Source: Gemella haemolysans ATCC 10379
Lineage (GTDB): Bacteria > Bacillota > Bacilli > Staphylococcales > Gemellaceae
Length of the DNA stretch: 64,000 bases
Direction: 5' to 3'
Assembly (NCBI RefSeq): GCF_000173915.1
Contig: NZ_ACDZ02000014.1
Coordinates: 62,001-126,000, forward strand
Below, in pieces: positions 27,081 to 36,570 of this stretch. The notes beneath the pieces were generated by a model that worked only from the letters and a program-made list of their open reading frames with translations, was not told the origin of the DNA and did not search any database. Numbering within the stretch: the first letter of the stretch is position 1; the number at the start of each line of letters is the position of its first letter. The translations under genes were made by a program, and so were the position numbers.

Positions 27081-27345
27081 ATGCTAGGTGGGGAGTTAGC
27101 GGTGCCCTGTACTTGCAATCCGCTTTAGCAAGACCGAATACCGAGATGCGGGTAGAATAGGGAATGTCGAGTTTAACACGTAATGTTGAGACTAAGGCAC
27201 CTTACGACGCAATACTTATGAACCATGTCAGGTCCGGAAGGAAGCAGCATTAAGTAAGTCTATTGTGGGTGTGAGTTTTTGTCGAGGTTGAGTTGTCGAT
27301 TAGACTAACGGTTTTTTAATCTATTCAAGTCTCGGTTGCATATAG
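27081..27345 (+). ncRNA. ffs: Signal recognition particle RNA, large Bacillus type
   Basis: The universal helix 8 core is present: CATGTCAGGTCCGGAAG followed by GAAGCAGC at about 27224-27248. About 150 nt lie upstream of the core, including an Alu-like region, so this is the long form found in Bacillales rather than the short 4.5S form. With Ffh it targets membrane and secreted proteins. The 5' end is set by the promoter; the 3' end is approximate and lies just before a terminator. Confidence 0.93.
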
Positions 27346-27358
27346 TATAAATCGATGA

Positions 27359-27392
27359 TATCTAAAAGTAAATTCGCTTTTGGATTTTTTTT
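27359..27392 (+). terminator. Terminator of SRP RNA
   Basis: ATCTAAAAG pairs with CTTTTGGAT (one G-U) and is followed by nine T. Confidence 0.75.
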
Positions 27393-27435
27393 TGTGTTTT
27401 GAAAAAATAAAATTATGTAAATTATAGGAGGGGTT

Positions 27436-28788
27436 ATGTATCAAGGAAAAAACTTTTCTGAACGTGCAAGTATTTTTATTAAATTGCTATTGCCAGTTTT
27501 AGTTTATCAAGTAATTTCATATTCATCTGGTATGATTGGAACGTTTATGGCGGGACATTATAGTCCTACAGATTTAGCAGGTGTAAGTATGGGCGTTAAC
27601 ATTTGGAATCCAGTTATGTATACTTTAAATGCAATCGTTTTAGCATTAATTCCAATAGTTTCACAATTAATCGGAAAAAATAAAGAAGAAGAGATTCCTA
27701 CAGTTGTTAGACAATTTCTGTACATAGCTGTTATTATCAGTGTTGTCTTAATTATTGGACTAAATATTTTAGCAACACCAATAGTAGATCGATTAGGTAT
27801 GGATAGTAATATTGCAAAAATAACTAAGAACTATCTGTTTTATGAAAGTTTTGGAGTACTATCTATCTTCTTATATGTAGTTTTACGTTCGTTTATTGAT
27901 AGTTTAGGATTAACAAGATTATCGATGATAATGATGATAGTATCTGTACCTGTGAATGTATTCTTTGCTTATAGTTTCATTTTTGGGAAATTTGGTATGC
28001 CTGAGCTTGGTGGTGCAGGAAATGCAGTAGCTGTTTCAGTGACGTATACAGTACTATTTTTTATAGCATTATTTATAGTATTAACAAATCCTAAAGTTAA
28101 TAAGTATAAAATACTTGAAAAAGAAAAGGTGAAATTTGAAAAATGGGGAGAAATTTTTAAACTAGGAATTCCTATAGCCATAGCTACAGCACTTGAGACG
28201 GTTGTCTTTTCAACGTTATCGTTAATGGTTTCACGTTTTGATACGACAATCATTGCTTCCCATCAGGCTGCGTTAAATTTTTCTGGATTTTTATATACTT
28301 TACCAGTTAGTGTTGCAAATACTGCAACAATTATAATAGCATTTCATGTAGGAGCAAAAGATTATAAATTGGCGACTGAGTATACAAAATTAACGGTAAT
28401 AATGGGGATGATACTTTCGAGTATAGCAGGATTAATCGTCTTGTTATTTGATACGAAAATTCCGTATTTATATACTAATGATAGTGGGGTAATCACATTA
28501 ACAGCAGAGTTATTATTATTTGCAATTGGTTTTGCTATTTGTGATTCATTTGCCTCAGCATTAGCCGGAGTCCTACGTGGATATAAAAAAGTAGTACCAA
28601 TATGTGTTGTAATGTTTATAGGGTATTATTTAGTAGGAATCCCTACAGCATACTACTTTGTATTTAAGCAAGAGATTGGTATAGAAGGTCTGTGGACAGG
28701 ATGGATAATTGGGCTAGCTGTTTATGCCTTAGGTGTATTATTCTATTATCTATATATGAGAAGAGGAATTAGTAAAAAATTAAATTAG
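27436..28788 (+). CDS. MATE-family multidrug/sodium efflux transporter
   Basis: The 450-residue protein has twelve predicted membrane segments in two MatE halves (residues about 15-180 and 240-410), the NorM-like arrangement. It starts KNFSERASIFIKLLLPVLVYQ and contains GTFMAGHYSPTDLAGVSMG. It should export cationic drugs or metabolites using an ion gradient; the substrate is unknown. RBS AGGAGGGG. It is monocistronic and followed by a strong terminator. Confidence 0.9.
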   Translation: MYQGKNFSERASIFIKLLLPVLVYQVISYSSGMIGTFMAGHYSPTDLAGVSMGVNIWNPVMYTLNAIVLALIPIVSQLIGKNKEEEIPTVVRQFLYIAVIISVVLIIGLNILATPIVDRLGMDSNIAKITKNYLFYESFGVLSIFLYVVLRSFIDSLGLTRLSMIMMIVSVPVNVFFAYSFIFGKFGMPELGGAGNAVAVSVTYTVLFFIALFIVLTNPKVNKYKILEKEKVKFEKWGEIFKLGIPIAIATALETVVFSTLSLMVSRFDTTIIASHQAALNFSGFLYTLPVSVANTATIIIAFHVGAKDYKLATEYTKLTVIMGMILSSIAGLIVLLFDTKIPYLYTNDSGVITLTAELLLFAIGFAICDSFASALAGVLRGYKKVVPICVVMFIGYYLVGIPTAYYFVFKQEIGIEGLWTGWIIGLAVYALGVLFYYLYMRRGISKKLN

Positions 28789-28797
28789 CTAAATAAT

Positions 28798-28840
28798 AAA
28801 AGATTTTGTAGTAAATGTAAGTACTACAAAATCTTTTTTA
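28798..28840 (+). terminator. Terminator of the MATE gene
   Basis: A perfect 16-bp stem (AAAAGATTTTGTAGTA with TACTACAAAATCTTTT) ends in T residues. Confidence 0.9.
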
Positions 28841-28859
28841 TTTTCATTTGTATAATTGC

Positions 28860-28888
28860 TTGACTAAAATTCTGGAAAACTATATAAT
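28860..28888 (+). promoter_or_regulatory. Promoter of the DUF1836-degV unit
   Basis: TTGACT (28860-28865) and TATAAT (28883-28888) have a 17-bp spacer. Confidence 0.8.
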
Positions 28889-28924
28889 GTGATTATCAAA
28901 ACTAGATAAAAAGGAGATGAAAAT

Positions 28925-29353
28925 TTGAACAAAGTATATCCAAAATGGTCTGAATTACCAAATCTTGACTTATATTTAGATCAAGTGTTATTATACGTAA
29001 ATCAATTAGATAGCTCCTCAATTGTAGATGATGATAAAGGTTTAACATCCGCAATGATAAATAATTATGTTAAAAATGGTCATCTGGATAAACCGATTAA
29101 GAAAAAATATAATCGAAAACAATTAGCGAGATTAATAGTTATCACATGCTTAAAAAATGTATTTTCAATTCAAGAAATTAGCAAGACAATAAATAGTCTG
29201 ACTTCAGAAGTTAGTTCCGAAGAAATGTACGATAACTTTGTTATGTGTATGAATGAAGAAAAGAGAGATGGATTAGCAGACGTAATAGTAGCAGCTTGTG
29301 ACACTGTAAGATTATATAAAAGAACACATGATTTAGTAGAAAAATTAAAATAA
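28925..29353 (+). CDS. DUF1836-family putative DNA-binding protein
   Basis: The 142-residue protein fits the DUF1836 family, helical proteins with an HTH-like region (SAMINNYVKNGHLDKPIKKK then YNRKQLARLIVITCLK). The start is TTG: AAGGAG at 28911-28916 lies 8 nt upstream and no ATG is in frame nearby. It is co-transcribed with the DegV gene 19 bp downstream, a frequent arrangement. Function is not established; transcription control is a guess. Confidence 0.8.
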   Translation: MNKVYPKWSELPNLDLYLDQVLLYVNQLDSSSIVDDDKGLTSAMINNYVKNGHLDKPIKKKYNRKQLARLIVITCLKNVFSIQEISKTINSLTSEVSSEEMYDNFVMCMNEEKRDGLADVIVAACDTVRLYKRTHDLVEKLK

Positions 29354-29372
29354 ATGTACTTGGAGGTAAATG

Positions 29373-30215
29373 ATGGAGTGGAAGATTGTAGTTGATACTG
29401 CATGCGATTTTAGAGAAATTCCTAATAAAGCTGAGAATGTTACTTATGAGAGAGTCCCATTTTCATTGCAAATAGAGGATAAGGTATATGTAGATACTTT
29501 AGATTTAGATATTGATGAAATGATGAGAGAGATGTATGCTAGTTCAGAAGCAGCAAGATCAGCTTGCCCAAGTCCAGAGGCATATTTATCAGCATGTAGA
29601 GGTGCGGAAAATGTAATAGTTTTAACTTTAACTGGTGGAATGTCAGGAAGTTATAATAGTGCAGTAATTGGCGAAAAAATGTTAAAAGAAGAAAATGAGA
29701 ATGTCAATATTCATATTGTAAATACTCTTTCAGCAGGAGGGCAAATTGACTTATTTCTTCTTAAGATAAATGAACTAATTAAAGAAGGATTATCTTTCGA
29801 TGAAGTAGTCTCAAAAGTGAAGGAGTATCAAAAAAATACAAAGCTTATTTTTTCTTTAGAGAAAGTAGATAATTTAGTAAAAAATGGACGTTTGTCTAAG
29901 CTTGCCGCAGCGGTTGTAGGATTATTAAATATGCGTATGGTAGGAGAGGCAAGTAATGAAGGAACTCTACACTTACTGCATAAAGTTCGCGGTGAGAAAA
30001 AAGCTATTTCAACAGTAGTTGATGAGATGATTAAAGCCGGATATAAAGGTGGAAGAGCCGTAATAACTCATAGAAATAATGAAAATATATGTAAAAAAAT
30101 AGAAGAAAAATTAAAAGAAAAATTCTCTGATATAGAATTTATAACCGTACCTACTTCTGGAATTTGTAGTTTCTATGGAGAAGAAGGCGGAATGCTTTTG
30201 GGATATGAAATATAG
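29373..30215 (+). CDS. DegV-family fatty-acid-binding protein
   Basis: The 280-residue protein has the DegV N-terminal block KIVVDTACDF, the TLTGGMSGSYNSA lipid-headgroup motif and the C-terminal GEEGGMLLGYE. Family members (FakB type) bind fatty acids and present them to FakA kinase for phospholipid synthesis. ATG 29373 is preferred over ATG 29370 because GGAGG (29362-29366) is then 6 nt away. No fakA lies nearby. Confidence 0.9.
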   Translation: MEWKIVVDTACDFREIPNKAENVTYERVPFSLQIEDKVYVDTLDLDIDEMMREMYASSEAARSACPSPEAYLSACRGAENVIVLTLTGGMSGSYNSAVIGEKMLKEENENVNIHIVNTLSAGGQIDLFLLKINELIKEGLSFDEVVSKVKEYQKNTKLIFSLEKVDNLVKNGRLSKLAAAVVGLLNMRMVGEASNEGTLHLLHKVRGEKKAISTVVDEMIKAGYKGGRAVITHRNNENICKKIEEKLKEKFSDIEFITVPTSGICSFYGEEGGMLLGYEI

Positions 30216-30242
30216 AATATATATATATTTAAATAAAATAAT

Positions 30243-30290
30243 AAAAAAGGAAAAGTGATTACTCTGCGTAAAACACCTTTCCTTTTTTTA
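30243..30290. terminator. Bidirectional terminator
   Basis: AAAAAAGGAAA pairs with TTTCCTTTTTT around a 24-nt loop, between the convergent degV and membrane-protein genes. Confidence 0.65.
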
Positions 30291-30300
30291 TTGAATTTAA

Positions 30301-30660
30301 CTAACTCTGTTTAGCTCTTTTTTTACTTCTGCGCAGCTTCCCAATTAAAAATCCAGTCCCTTGACCACAAAGGCTGAAGAATATATATCCTAAACCGTAT
30401 ATAAGAATATCGAAGTTTAAAATAATTAAACAAGATACAATGTAAAAAATTCCTATAATAAATGAGAAAATATAGCTAAAGTCTTCTTTATTGTATGCAT
30501 ATAGAAACGATATTAGAAAACTAATAACAGGATATATGATAATCAATAGCAAAATTATCATGCCTGATCTATTCGATATAAAGTAAGAACACAGAGGGAG
30601 TATTATAAATAAAAAGAAAGAAAAAATTAAATATGGTACTTTTTCTAAAAATTTCTTCAT
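30301..30660 (-). CDS. Small four-helix membrane protein, unknown function
   Basis: The 119-residue protein has four hydrophobic stretches (about residues 9-30, 33-53, 62-83, 86-104) and a basic C-terminus ([10 protein letters not shown]). Family not recognised. ATG at 30660 follows AGGAGG by 8 nt. It is monocistronic and sits back to back with the transaldolase gene. Confidence 0.65.
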   Translation of the reverse strand: MKKFLEKVPYLIFSFFLFIILPLCSYFISNRSGMIILLLIIIYPVISFLISFLYAYNKEDFSYIFSFIIGIFYIVSCLIILNFDILIYGLGYIFFSLCGQGTGFLIGKLRRSKKRAKQS

Positions 30661-30745
30661 CAATCTGCCTCCTAATTATAGTGTTATTCTATCATATATT
30701 GAACTAAAAAACAATAAACAAATATATGCAATGAAATCTATAAAT

Positions 30746-30774
30746 TTGAAACCACTTTTTAAATATGCTATGAT
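30746..30774 (+). promoter_or_regulatory. Promoter of the transaldolase gene
   Basis: TTGAAA (30746-30751), 17-bp spacer, TATGAT (30769-30774). Confidence 0.65.
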
Positions 30775-30808
30775 TATTATACTAACTAATGAGAGGGGAA
30801 AAATAATA

Positions 30809-31462
30809 ATGAAATTTTTTATTGATACAGCCAATGTAGAAGATATTAAAAATGCTAATGAATTAGGGGTAGTTTGTGGAGTTACTACTAATCCATCTTT
30901 AATCGCTAAAGAAGGACGTGATTTCAAGGAAGTCATTAAAGAGATTGCATCAATTGTTGATGGGCCAATAAGTGGAGAAGTAAAAGCAACTACTACTGAT
31001 TGGAAAGATATGTTAGAAGAAGCTAGAGAAATTGCTAAAATTCATCCTAATATGGTAGTTAAGATTCCAATGACAGAAGATGGTCTTAAAGCAGTAAATG
31101 TACTGAAAAAAGAGGGGATTAAAACTAATGTTACATTAATCTTTAGCCCAACTCAAGCTTTACTAGCGGCAAGAGCAGGAGCAACATACGTATCTCCATT
31201 TTTAGGTAGATTAGACGATATTGCTCACAATGGATTATTATTAATCGAAGAAATAGTGGAAATTTTTGCGAATAATGATATTGATACACAAATTATTGCA
31301 GCCAGTGTGAGAAATCCAATTCATGTTACAGAATGTGCTAAATTAGGATGCGATATTGCTACTGTTCCATATAATGTAATTAAACAAATGGTTAAACACC
31401 CTTTAACTGATATCGGTATTGAAAAATTCAAACAAGATTATTATAAAGTATTTGGTGAATAA
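30809..31462 (+). CDS. tal: Transaldolase / fructose-6-phosphate aldolase-like (TalC subfamily)
   Basis: The 217-residue TIM barrel of the short transaldolase class begins [20 protein letters not shown]. It has CGVTTNPSL, the Schiff-base lysine strand [13 protein letters not shown] and [20 protein letters not shown]. It acts in the non-oxidative pentose phosphate pathway. ATG 30809 follows GAGAGGGG; the frame is open upstream to 30731 but without family support. Confidence 0.93.
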   Translation: MKFFIDTANVEDIKNANELGVVCGVTTNPSLIAKEGRDFKEVIKEIASIVDGPISGEVKATTTDWKDMLEEAREIAKIHPNMVVKIPMTEDGLKAVNVLKKEGIKTNVTLIFSPTQALLAARAGATYVSPFLGRLDDIAHNGLLLIEEIVEIFANNDIDTQIIAASVRNPIHVTECAKLGCDIATVPYNVIKQMVKHPLTDIGIEKFKQDYYKVFGE

Positions 31463-31613
31463 TCGGTAGAAAACTTTTACGTTAAAAATATTTTTCTTTA
31501 AAAAAATTTAAAAATTTTGTATTTTATACTAGAAATATTTATAAAGTAATGTTATAATATATTTTGTTGTATGAAAAAGTTGTTAAGATTAAATTTTATA
31601 GGAGGTTATATTA

Positions 31614-31763
31614 ATGCGCGTAAATGTAACATTAGCTTGTACAGAATGTGGTGACAGAAACTACATTACTAAAAAGAACAAAAGAAATAATCCAGACCGT
31701 ATTGAACTTAAAAAATACTGTCCAAGATTAAAAAAAGTGACTTTACACAGAGAAACTAAATAA
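31614..31763 (+). CDS. rpmG: 50S ribosomal protein L33
   Basis: This 49-residue protein ([20 protein letters not shown]...) matches Firmicute L33 throughout. The first CxxC is present and the second reads CPRL with one cysteine, as in known zinc-poor L33 paralogues. AGGAGG is 8 nt upstream, with a TATAAT at 31553-31558. Confidence 0.96.
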   Translation: MRVNVTLACTECGDRNYITKKNKRNNPDRIELKKYCPRLKKVTLHRETK

Positions 31764-31774
31764 TAAAGTTAGAG

Positions 31775-31812
31775 AAGCCTTAAAGTATCAACGTTTAAGG
31801 CTTTTTATTTTT
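31775..31812 (+). terminator. Terminator of rpmG
   Basis: AAGCCTTAAA pairs with TTTAAGGCTT, followed by a T-rich tract. Confidence 0.85.
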
Positions 31813-31816
31813 CCAC

Positions 31817-31875
31817 TTGAATGCCGTTTGAATGCCATACTAATAAAAAAACCGCCAGTAAATTAATACTGACGG
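31817..31875 (-). other. Possible integration scar: paired TTGAATGCC and a minus-strand terminator
   Basis: Two direct copies of TTGAATGCC (31817-31825, 31828-31836) are followed by a hairpin (CCGCCAGTA with TACTGACGG) whose seven-A flank makes it a terminator on the minus strand. It sits just after rpmG, a known target of streptococcal integrative elements, and beside an accessory lipoprotein gene. The rest of 31764-32053 shows no gene. The att interpretation is inference. Confidence 0.4.
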
Positions 31876-32053
31876 ATGAGAGCATTCAGCTCTAGTTATG
31901 ATTTGCGATAGATACAATTAAGTATCTATGTTAGTAATTATATTGTATTGTAAATAGGAATGAAAGTCAAATTTTATTTTTGCCTATAGTAGTAATGTGT
32001 ATATATATATCCTTAGCAAAAATTTTGTATATCAAACCTTTATTTTTATCTTA

Positions 32054-32656
32054 TTATTTAGTTACAGGAACTTCAAAAGTAGCTTTTTGCATTTTTTTAG
32101 CATTATGATCGAATTGCTCGAAATAAACTTTAATTTTATCACTTTCCGTACTTAAACCGTAGCCCACGGTAGATTCTGAAATTGCACCAACAGGAGTAGG
32201 TTCTGGATATTTTGAAGATCTAACTGGATAAATTTCAGAAACTTTTTTTGCACTATCAACAACTGTTCTAGGTATTAAAAATAGGTCTTGGTATTCATCT
32301 TTATATCCTAAATTTTCATAAGTATATTTTATGATAACTACTTGTGCTACTTGTGCCTTGCTATATTTATTTCTGTCTGGAGTAGTTTTAACCTCAGTTA
32401 TTTTCAGTTTCCATTGACCATCTACAATCCATTCTTCATTAAGCCCGTATACTTTGTCTGTAGAGTTTTGATTTTCTGTAGTTGTAGTTTTATCTGCTGT
32501 TTTAGTTTTATTTTCTGTTGTAGTTTTATCTGCTGTTTTAGCTTTATTTTCCGCTGCAGATCTACTTTGTCTAACTAATTCACCTTTTATTAAAGAGCAG
32601 CCACTTAGAACTACTGAAGCGGATAGTAGACTTGTAAATAGTAATTTAGTTTTCAT
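32054..32656 (-). CDS. Lipoprotein with DUF4352/DUF5067-like domain
   Basis: The 200-residue protein has a lipobox (LSASVVLSGC, lipidated Cys20) and a low-complexity linker with KTADKTTTENK repeated twice (residues 39-65). A beta-sandwich-like domain follows (residues about 75-198) of the type often seen in Gram-positive prophage and mobile-element lipoproteins. It would be anchored outside the membrane. AGGAG precedes the ATG. Family assignment is by pattern only; function unknown. Confidence 0.7.
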   Translation of the reverse strand: MKTKLLFTSLLSASVVLSGCSLIKGELVRQSRSAAENKAKTADKTTTENKTKTADKTTTTENQNSTDKVYGLNEEWIVDGQWKLKITEVKTTPDRNKYSKAQVAQVVIIKYTYENLGYKDEYQDLFLIPRTVVDSAKKVSEIYPVRSSKYPEPTPVGAISESTVGYGLSTESDKIKVYFEQFDHNAKKMQKATFEVPVTK

Positions 32657-32969
32657 GTTTTTCTTCTCCTAATCTATAAATGAGTAATTTTAACCAAATA
32701 AGTTACATCTATATAAAAATTATATATTATAAGATATTGCTAGTCAATATGCAGTGATTACGTTTTCTCTTGATTTGTAAAATTAGAATAAATTTTATAG
32801 ATTTTTGTAAAATACCTTTACAAATTAAAGGAAAACTATTATACTATATATTATCCAATGAAAATAGTGTTATTTTTCTACAGATATTTCTTGATTTTCA
32901 AAAGAATTCTTTAGTAAAGCTAACAAAATTACAAATTTCAAAAAAAATAAAAAAAAATTAAAAAAGTTG

Positions 32970-32998
32970 TTGACAAACAATAATATCTATTATATAAT
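32970..32998 (+). promoter_or_regulatory. Promoter of the tRNA-Gly/tRNA-Asn operon
   Basis: TTGACA (32970-32975) and TATAAT (32993-32998) are exactly 17 bp apart, 30 bp before tRNA-Gly. The 300 bp upstream (32657-32969) are very AT-rich and hold no convincing gene. Confidence 0.9.
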
Positions 32999-33027
32999 TA
33001 ATACATAAGTTAATAACAAATATTTAT

Positions 33028-33101
33028 GCGGGTGTAGTTTAGTGGTAAAACCTCAGTCTTCCAAACTGATGTTGTGAGTTCGATTCTCATCACCCGCTCC
33101 A
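33028..33101 (+). tRNA. tRNA-Gly (anticodon UCC)
   Basis: The cloverleaf has acceptor GCGGGTG/CACCCGC, anticodon loop CTTCCAA (anticodon TCC), T-loop GTTCGATTC and an encoded CCA at 33099-33101. Confidence 0.95.
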
Positions 33102-33121
33102 TTTTTTTATTTAGAGATTTT

Positions 33122-33195
33122 TCCACAGTAGCTCAGTTGGTAGTAGCATCTGACTGTTAATCAGAGGGTCGCAGGTTCGAGTCCTGCCTGTGGAG
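33122..33195 (+). tRNA. tRNA-Asn (anticodon GUU)
   Basis: The cloverleaf has acceptor TCCACAG/CTGTGGA, anticodon loop CTGTTAA (anticodon GTT), T-arm GCAGGTTCGAGTCCTGC and discriminator G. CCA is not encoded. It is co-transcribed with tRNA-Gly. Confidence 0.95.
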
Positions 33196-33199
33196 TAAA

Positions 33200-33230
33200 G
33201 TACGGCTGTGTATGCAGCCGTATATTTTTT
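33200..33230 (+). terminator. Terminator of the tRNA operon
   Basis: TACGGCTG pairs with CAGCCGTA around TGTATG, followed by a T run. Confidence 0.9.
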
Positions 33231-33374
33231 TGTTTAAAATCTCGCTAAATATTATTATCGTAGGAAAAATTATGTTATAATAGTTCATGGTATATGAACT
33301 TTTATCGAGTTGAATTTTATATAGTTTAAAAGTTGAAGATTAAGAAAATAAAGAGAATTTTATAGGAGAATTTT

Positions 33375-34679
33375 ATGTTTTTAGATGAGGTAAAAATATT
33401 CGTCCGATCAGGTGATGGTGGGAATGGATTAGTAGCATTTAGAAGAGAGAAATATGTTCCAAAAGGTGGACCAGCTGGAGGAGACGGTGGACGTGGAGCC
33501 AATGTAGTATTTATAGTTGATGAAGGTCTAAGAACTTTCATGGATTACCGTTATCAGAAGAAGTTCGTAGCACCTAATGGTGAGAACGGAATGAGTAAAG
33601 GTATGCACGGTAGAAAATCTAAAGATTTATACTTAAAAGTACCGCCAGGAACAGTAATTCGTGATACTGATACTGGAGAAGTATTAGCAGACTTAGTAGA
33701 ACATGAGCAAGAAGTAGTAGTAGCTCGTGGAGGACGTGGAGGACGCGGAAACTGTCGTTTCGCAACACCTTCGAACCCAGCACCAGAAATTGCTGAGAAT
33801 GGTGAACCAGGAGAAGAAAGAAATCTTACATTAGAATTAAAACTTATGGCTGATGTAGGACTTGTTGGATTCCCTTCTGTTGGTAAATCAACATTATTAT
33901 CGATAACATCAAAAGCAAAACCAAAAATTGCTGATTATCACTTTACAACATTAGCGCCAAATCTTGGAGTAGTAGAAACAAAAGACCACAGAAGTTTTGT
34001 TATGGCTGATCTTCCAGGATTAATAGAAGGAGCTAGCCAAGGTGTAGGTCTTGGACACCAGTTCTTACGTCATATTGAAAGAACAAAAGTTATTGTTCAC
34101 GTAGTAGATATGTCAGCAACTGATGGTCGTGATCCATATGAAGACTATAAAATTATTAATCAAGAGTTAGCTGAGTACAATATGAGACTTTTAGAAAGAC
34201 CTCAAGTAGTAGTAGCTAATAAGATGGATATTCCAGTAGCTAGTGACAATCTTAAAGAGTTTAAAAAACACTTAGAAAACGATGGTGAAGAAGTAGATAT
34301 CGTTGAAATTTCTGCATTTACACGTAGTAATATCGACAACTTACTTTATAAAATAAGTGATATACTTGATAATACAGATCCAAATATGTTATATGAACTT
34401 GATACTGAAGAAGAAAGTATGGAAAATAGAGTTCTTTATAAACATAAACCTAAGGATGAAACATTCAAGATTACTCGTGATGATACAGGAGCTTATGTAG
34501 TAAGTGGACCAGGTATCGAACGTGCATTCTTAATGACTGATTTCAACCGTGATGCTTCTGTTAGACGTTTTGCTCAACAAATGCGTTCTATGGGCGTAGA
34601 TGATGCTTTACGTGATAGAGGATGTAAAAACGGTGATACGGTTAAAATTCTTAAAGGTGAGTTTGAATTCGTAGAGTAG
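33375..34679 (+). CDS. obg: GTPase Obg/CgtA
   Basis: The 434-residue essential GTPase is linked to ribosome assembly and stress control. It has a glycine-rich Obg fold (residues 1-157, [10 protein letters not shown]), G1 [10 protein letters not shown]3 [10 protein letters not shown]4 NKMD, and a C-terminal OCT domain (about 345-430). TAGGAG precedes the ATG, and a TATAAT lies at 33276-33281. The ACT-domain gene follows 12 bp later, as in Bacillus. Confidence 0.97.
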   Translation: MFLDEVKIFVRSGDGGNGLVAFRREKYVPKGGPAGGDGGRGANVVFIVDEGLRTFMDYRYQKKFVAPNGENGMSKGMHGRKSKDLYLKVPPGTVIRDTDTGEVLADLVEHEQEVVVARGGRGGRGNCRFATPSNPAPEIAENGEPGEERNLTLELKLMADVGLVGFPSVGKSTLLSITSKAKPKIADYHFTTLAPNLGVVETKDHRSFVMADLPGLIEGASQGVGLGHQFLRHIERTKVIVHVVDMSATDGRDPYEDYKIINQELAEYNMRLLERPQVVVANKMDIPVASDNLKEFKKHLENDGEEVDIVEISAFTRSNIDNLLYKISDILDNTDPNMLYELDTEEESMENRVLYKHKPKDETFKITRDDTGAYVVSGPGIERAFLMTDFNRDASVRRFAQQMRSMGVDDALRDRGCKNGDTVKILKGEFEFVE

Positions 34680-34691
34680 GAGATAACCACT

Positions 34692-35138
34692 GTGGATAAA
34701 GAAAAAGTTTATTATATAATTAGAGAAGATGTATTGCCAGAAGCTGTAAAGAAGACATTAGCGATGAAAAAAGCTTTAGAAGAAGATTCTAAATTATCAA
34801 TTTTAGAAGCTTCTAAAAGGTTTGATTTAAGTAGAAGTGCATTTTATAAATATAAAGATACAATTTTTCCGATTCAAGATGTGAAAAGACAATCAATTCT
34901 ATCATTGTCTATCGATGTTGATGATATTCCTGGAATATTAGGTAAAATTTTATCGGTTGTTAATGAAGAAAAGTGTAGTGTACTTACTATTCACCAAACG
35001 GTGCCGATTAATGCAAAAGCTACGATAATTATTTCTTTAGAGCTAAGTTCAGGTGATATAAATATTGAAAAATTAAATAAACGAATTAAAGATCTTGAGT
35101 TTGTTAATTCAATTAAAGTAATTGGTTTAAGCATGTAA
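34692..35138 (+). CDS. ACT-domain protein of the PheB/YszB family
   Basis: The 148-residue protein has an N-terminal HTH-like helical region (SILEASKRFDLSRSAFYKYK) and a C-terminal ACT domain (LSIDVDDIPGILGKILSVV). In Bacillus the homologue sits directly after obg and before pheA. GTG start with TAGGAG upstream. It probably senses an amino acid; its regulatory target is unknown. Confidence 0.85.
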   Translation: MDKEKVYYIIREDVLPEAVKKTLAMKKALEEDSKLSILEASKRFDLSRSAFYKYKDTIFPIQDVKRQSILSLSIDVDDIPGILGKILSVVNEEKCSVLTIHQTVPINAKATIIISLELSSGDINIEKLNKRIKDLEFVNSIKVIGLSM

Positions 35139-35163
35139 AGATAGTTTAATAAATATTAAATGT

Positions 35164-35212
35164 AGGAGAACAGAGTAGGGAAGTCAGTTTCCTATAGCTG
35201 TTCTCCTTTTTA
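35164..35212 (+). terminator. Terminator of obg-ACT operon
   Basis: AGGAGAACAG (35164-35173) pairs with CTGTTCTCCT (35198-35207), with a T-rich tail. Confidence 0.85.
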
Positions 35213-35229
35213 TTTTAGAAAGGTGAATT

Positions 35230-36570
35230 ATGCAAAAAAATGATGTATTCGAAGGGAAAGTTATAGATTATACCCACGATGGTCTTGGTGTAGTAAAAAT
35301 TGACAATTTTCCGATTTTTATTGAAGATGTTATAGAAGGTGAAGTAATCGAGTTTAAGATAATTAAACTAAAGAAAAATCTTGGTTACGGAAAAGTTCTT
35401 AATATTATTGAAAGTTCTAAAAATAGAGTAGATGGAATTCCGAAGACTTCAGGAGCAAATTTAGTTCATATGAACTACGAAGAGCAATTAAAATTTAAGA
35501 AGAAAAAAGTTCAAAATGTTATGGATAAAGCTCTTGGAAAAGATTATATCGAAGTATTAGATACGCTAGGAATGGAAGACGGATACCATTATCGTAATAA
35601 ATCTGTGATTCCAGTACAAAAAGTTAATGGCGAAGTTAAGATGGGGTATTATAAACCACGAAGCCATGATGTTGTTAATATAGAGAAGTGTTTTATTCAA
35701 TATGATGAACATAATGTATTGATGAATAAATTACGTAGTCTAATCTCAGAGCTTAACTTATCTGTTTATGATGAAAACAGCCACTCAGGTGCTATTAGAC
35801 ATATTATGTTCAGAACAAATACCCTGAAAAGTGAAATCATGGTAGGTATTGTAGCAAAGGAGAAGTTTAATAAACTAGATGAATTTGTTGAGAAAATATC
35901 TAAATTAGATGATAGAATTGTTAGCATTATGTTAAATATTAACGATAAGAAGACAAATGTAATCTTTGGTGATAAAACTGAAAATCTATTTGGTAAGGAT
36001 TACATAACTGACACGTTAGACGGAATAGACTTTAAGATTTCACTTCGTTCATTCTATCAAGTGAATCCAGTTCAAACAGAGGTATTATATAGTAAAGCGT
36101 TGGAACTTGCAGAATTAAAAGAAACTGATACGATAATCGATGCATATTGTGGTATTGGAACAATCAGTCTATTCGCAGCGAAGAAAGTTAAGAAAGTATA
36201 TGGTATTGAAATCGTAGAAGCGGCTGTTTTAGATGCTTGCGAAAATGCGAAAAATAATAATATAACTAATGTAGAGTTTTTACTAGGTAAGAGTGAAGAT
36301 GTAATTAAAAAATTAATCTCACAAGATGTAAAATTAGATGCGGTTATTGTAGATCCACCACGTAAAGGATGTGAGGAAAGTTTCCTACGTGATCTTGCAG
36401 CTATGGATATAGAAAAAATAGTCTATGTTAGTTGTAATCCAGCAACATTAGCTAGAGATATGGAAATTATGAGAGGTCTAGGTTATAAACTAGGTTCAGT
36501 GCAACCTGTAGATATGTTCCCAGGGACGTATCACGTTGAAACAGTCGTGTTGCTTTCCAAACTAGACTAA
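35230..36570 (+). CDS. rlmCD: 23S rRNA (uracil-C5)-methyltransferase RlmCD/RumA family
   Basis: The 446-residue enzyme has an N-terminal TRAM domain (residues 1-60), SAM motif IIDAYCGIGTISLFAAKK and the catalytic-cysteine motif VSCNPATLARD. It ends HVETVVLLSKLD. The Fe-S cluster cysteines of RumA are absent at the expected site (SGANLVHM instead of CGGC-type). It methylates U747 and/or U1939 of 23S rRNA. The TAA stop is followed in the same frame by a decayed tail, so the protein may once have been longer. It is the left border of the island. Confidence 0.93.
   Translation: MQKNDVFEGKVIDYTHDGLGVVKIDNFPIFIEDVIEGEVIEFKIIKLKKNLGYGKVLNIIESSKNRVDGIPKTSGANLVHMNYEEQLKFKKKKVQNVMDKALGKDYIEVLDTLGMEDGYHYRNKSVIPVQKVNGEVKMGYYKPRSHDVVNIEKCFIQYDEHNVLMNKLRSLISELNLSVYDENSHSGAIRHIMFRTNTLKSEIMVGIVAKEKFNKLDEFVEKISKLDDRIVSIMLNINDKKTNVIFGDKTENLFGKDYITDTLDGIDFKISLRSFYQVNPVQTEVLYSKALELAELKETDTIIDAYCGIGTISLFAAKKVKKVYGIEIVEAAVLDACENAKNNNITNVEFLLGKSEDVIKKLISQDVKLDAVIVDPPRKGCEESFLRDLAAMDIEKIVYVSCNPATLARDMEIMRGLGYKLGSVQPVDMFPGTYHVETVVLLSKLD

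Noticed and set aside
31614-31763. L33 with only three cysteines as an anomaly
   Set aside because: Firmicute L33 paralogues with an incomplete second CxxC are common.
32770-32961. 63-codon plus-strand ORF in the gap before the tRNAs
   Set aside because: Extremely AT-rich, no RBS, no recognisable protein features.
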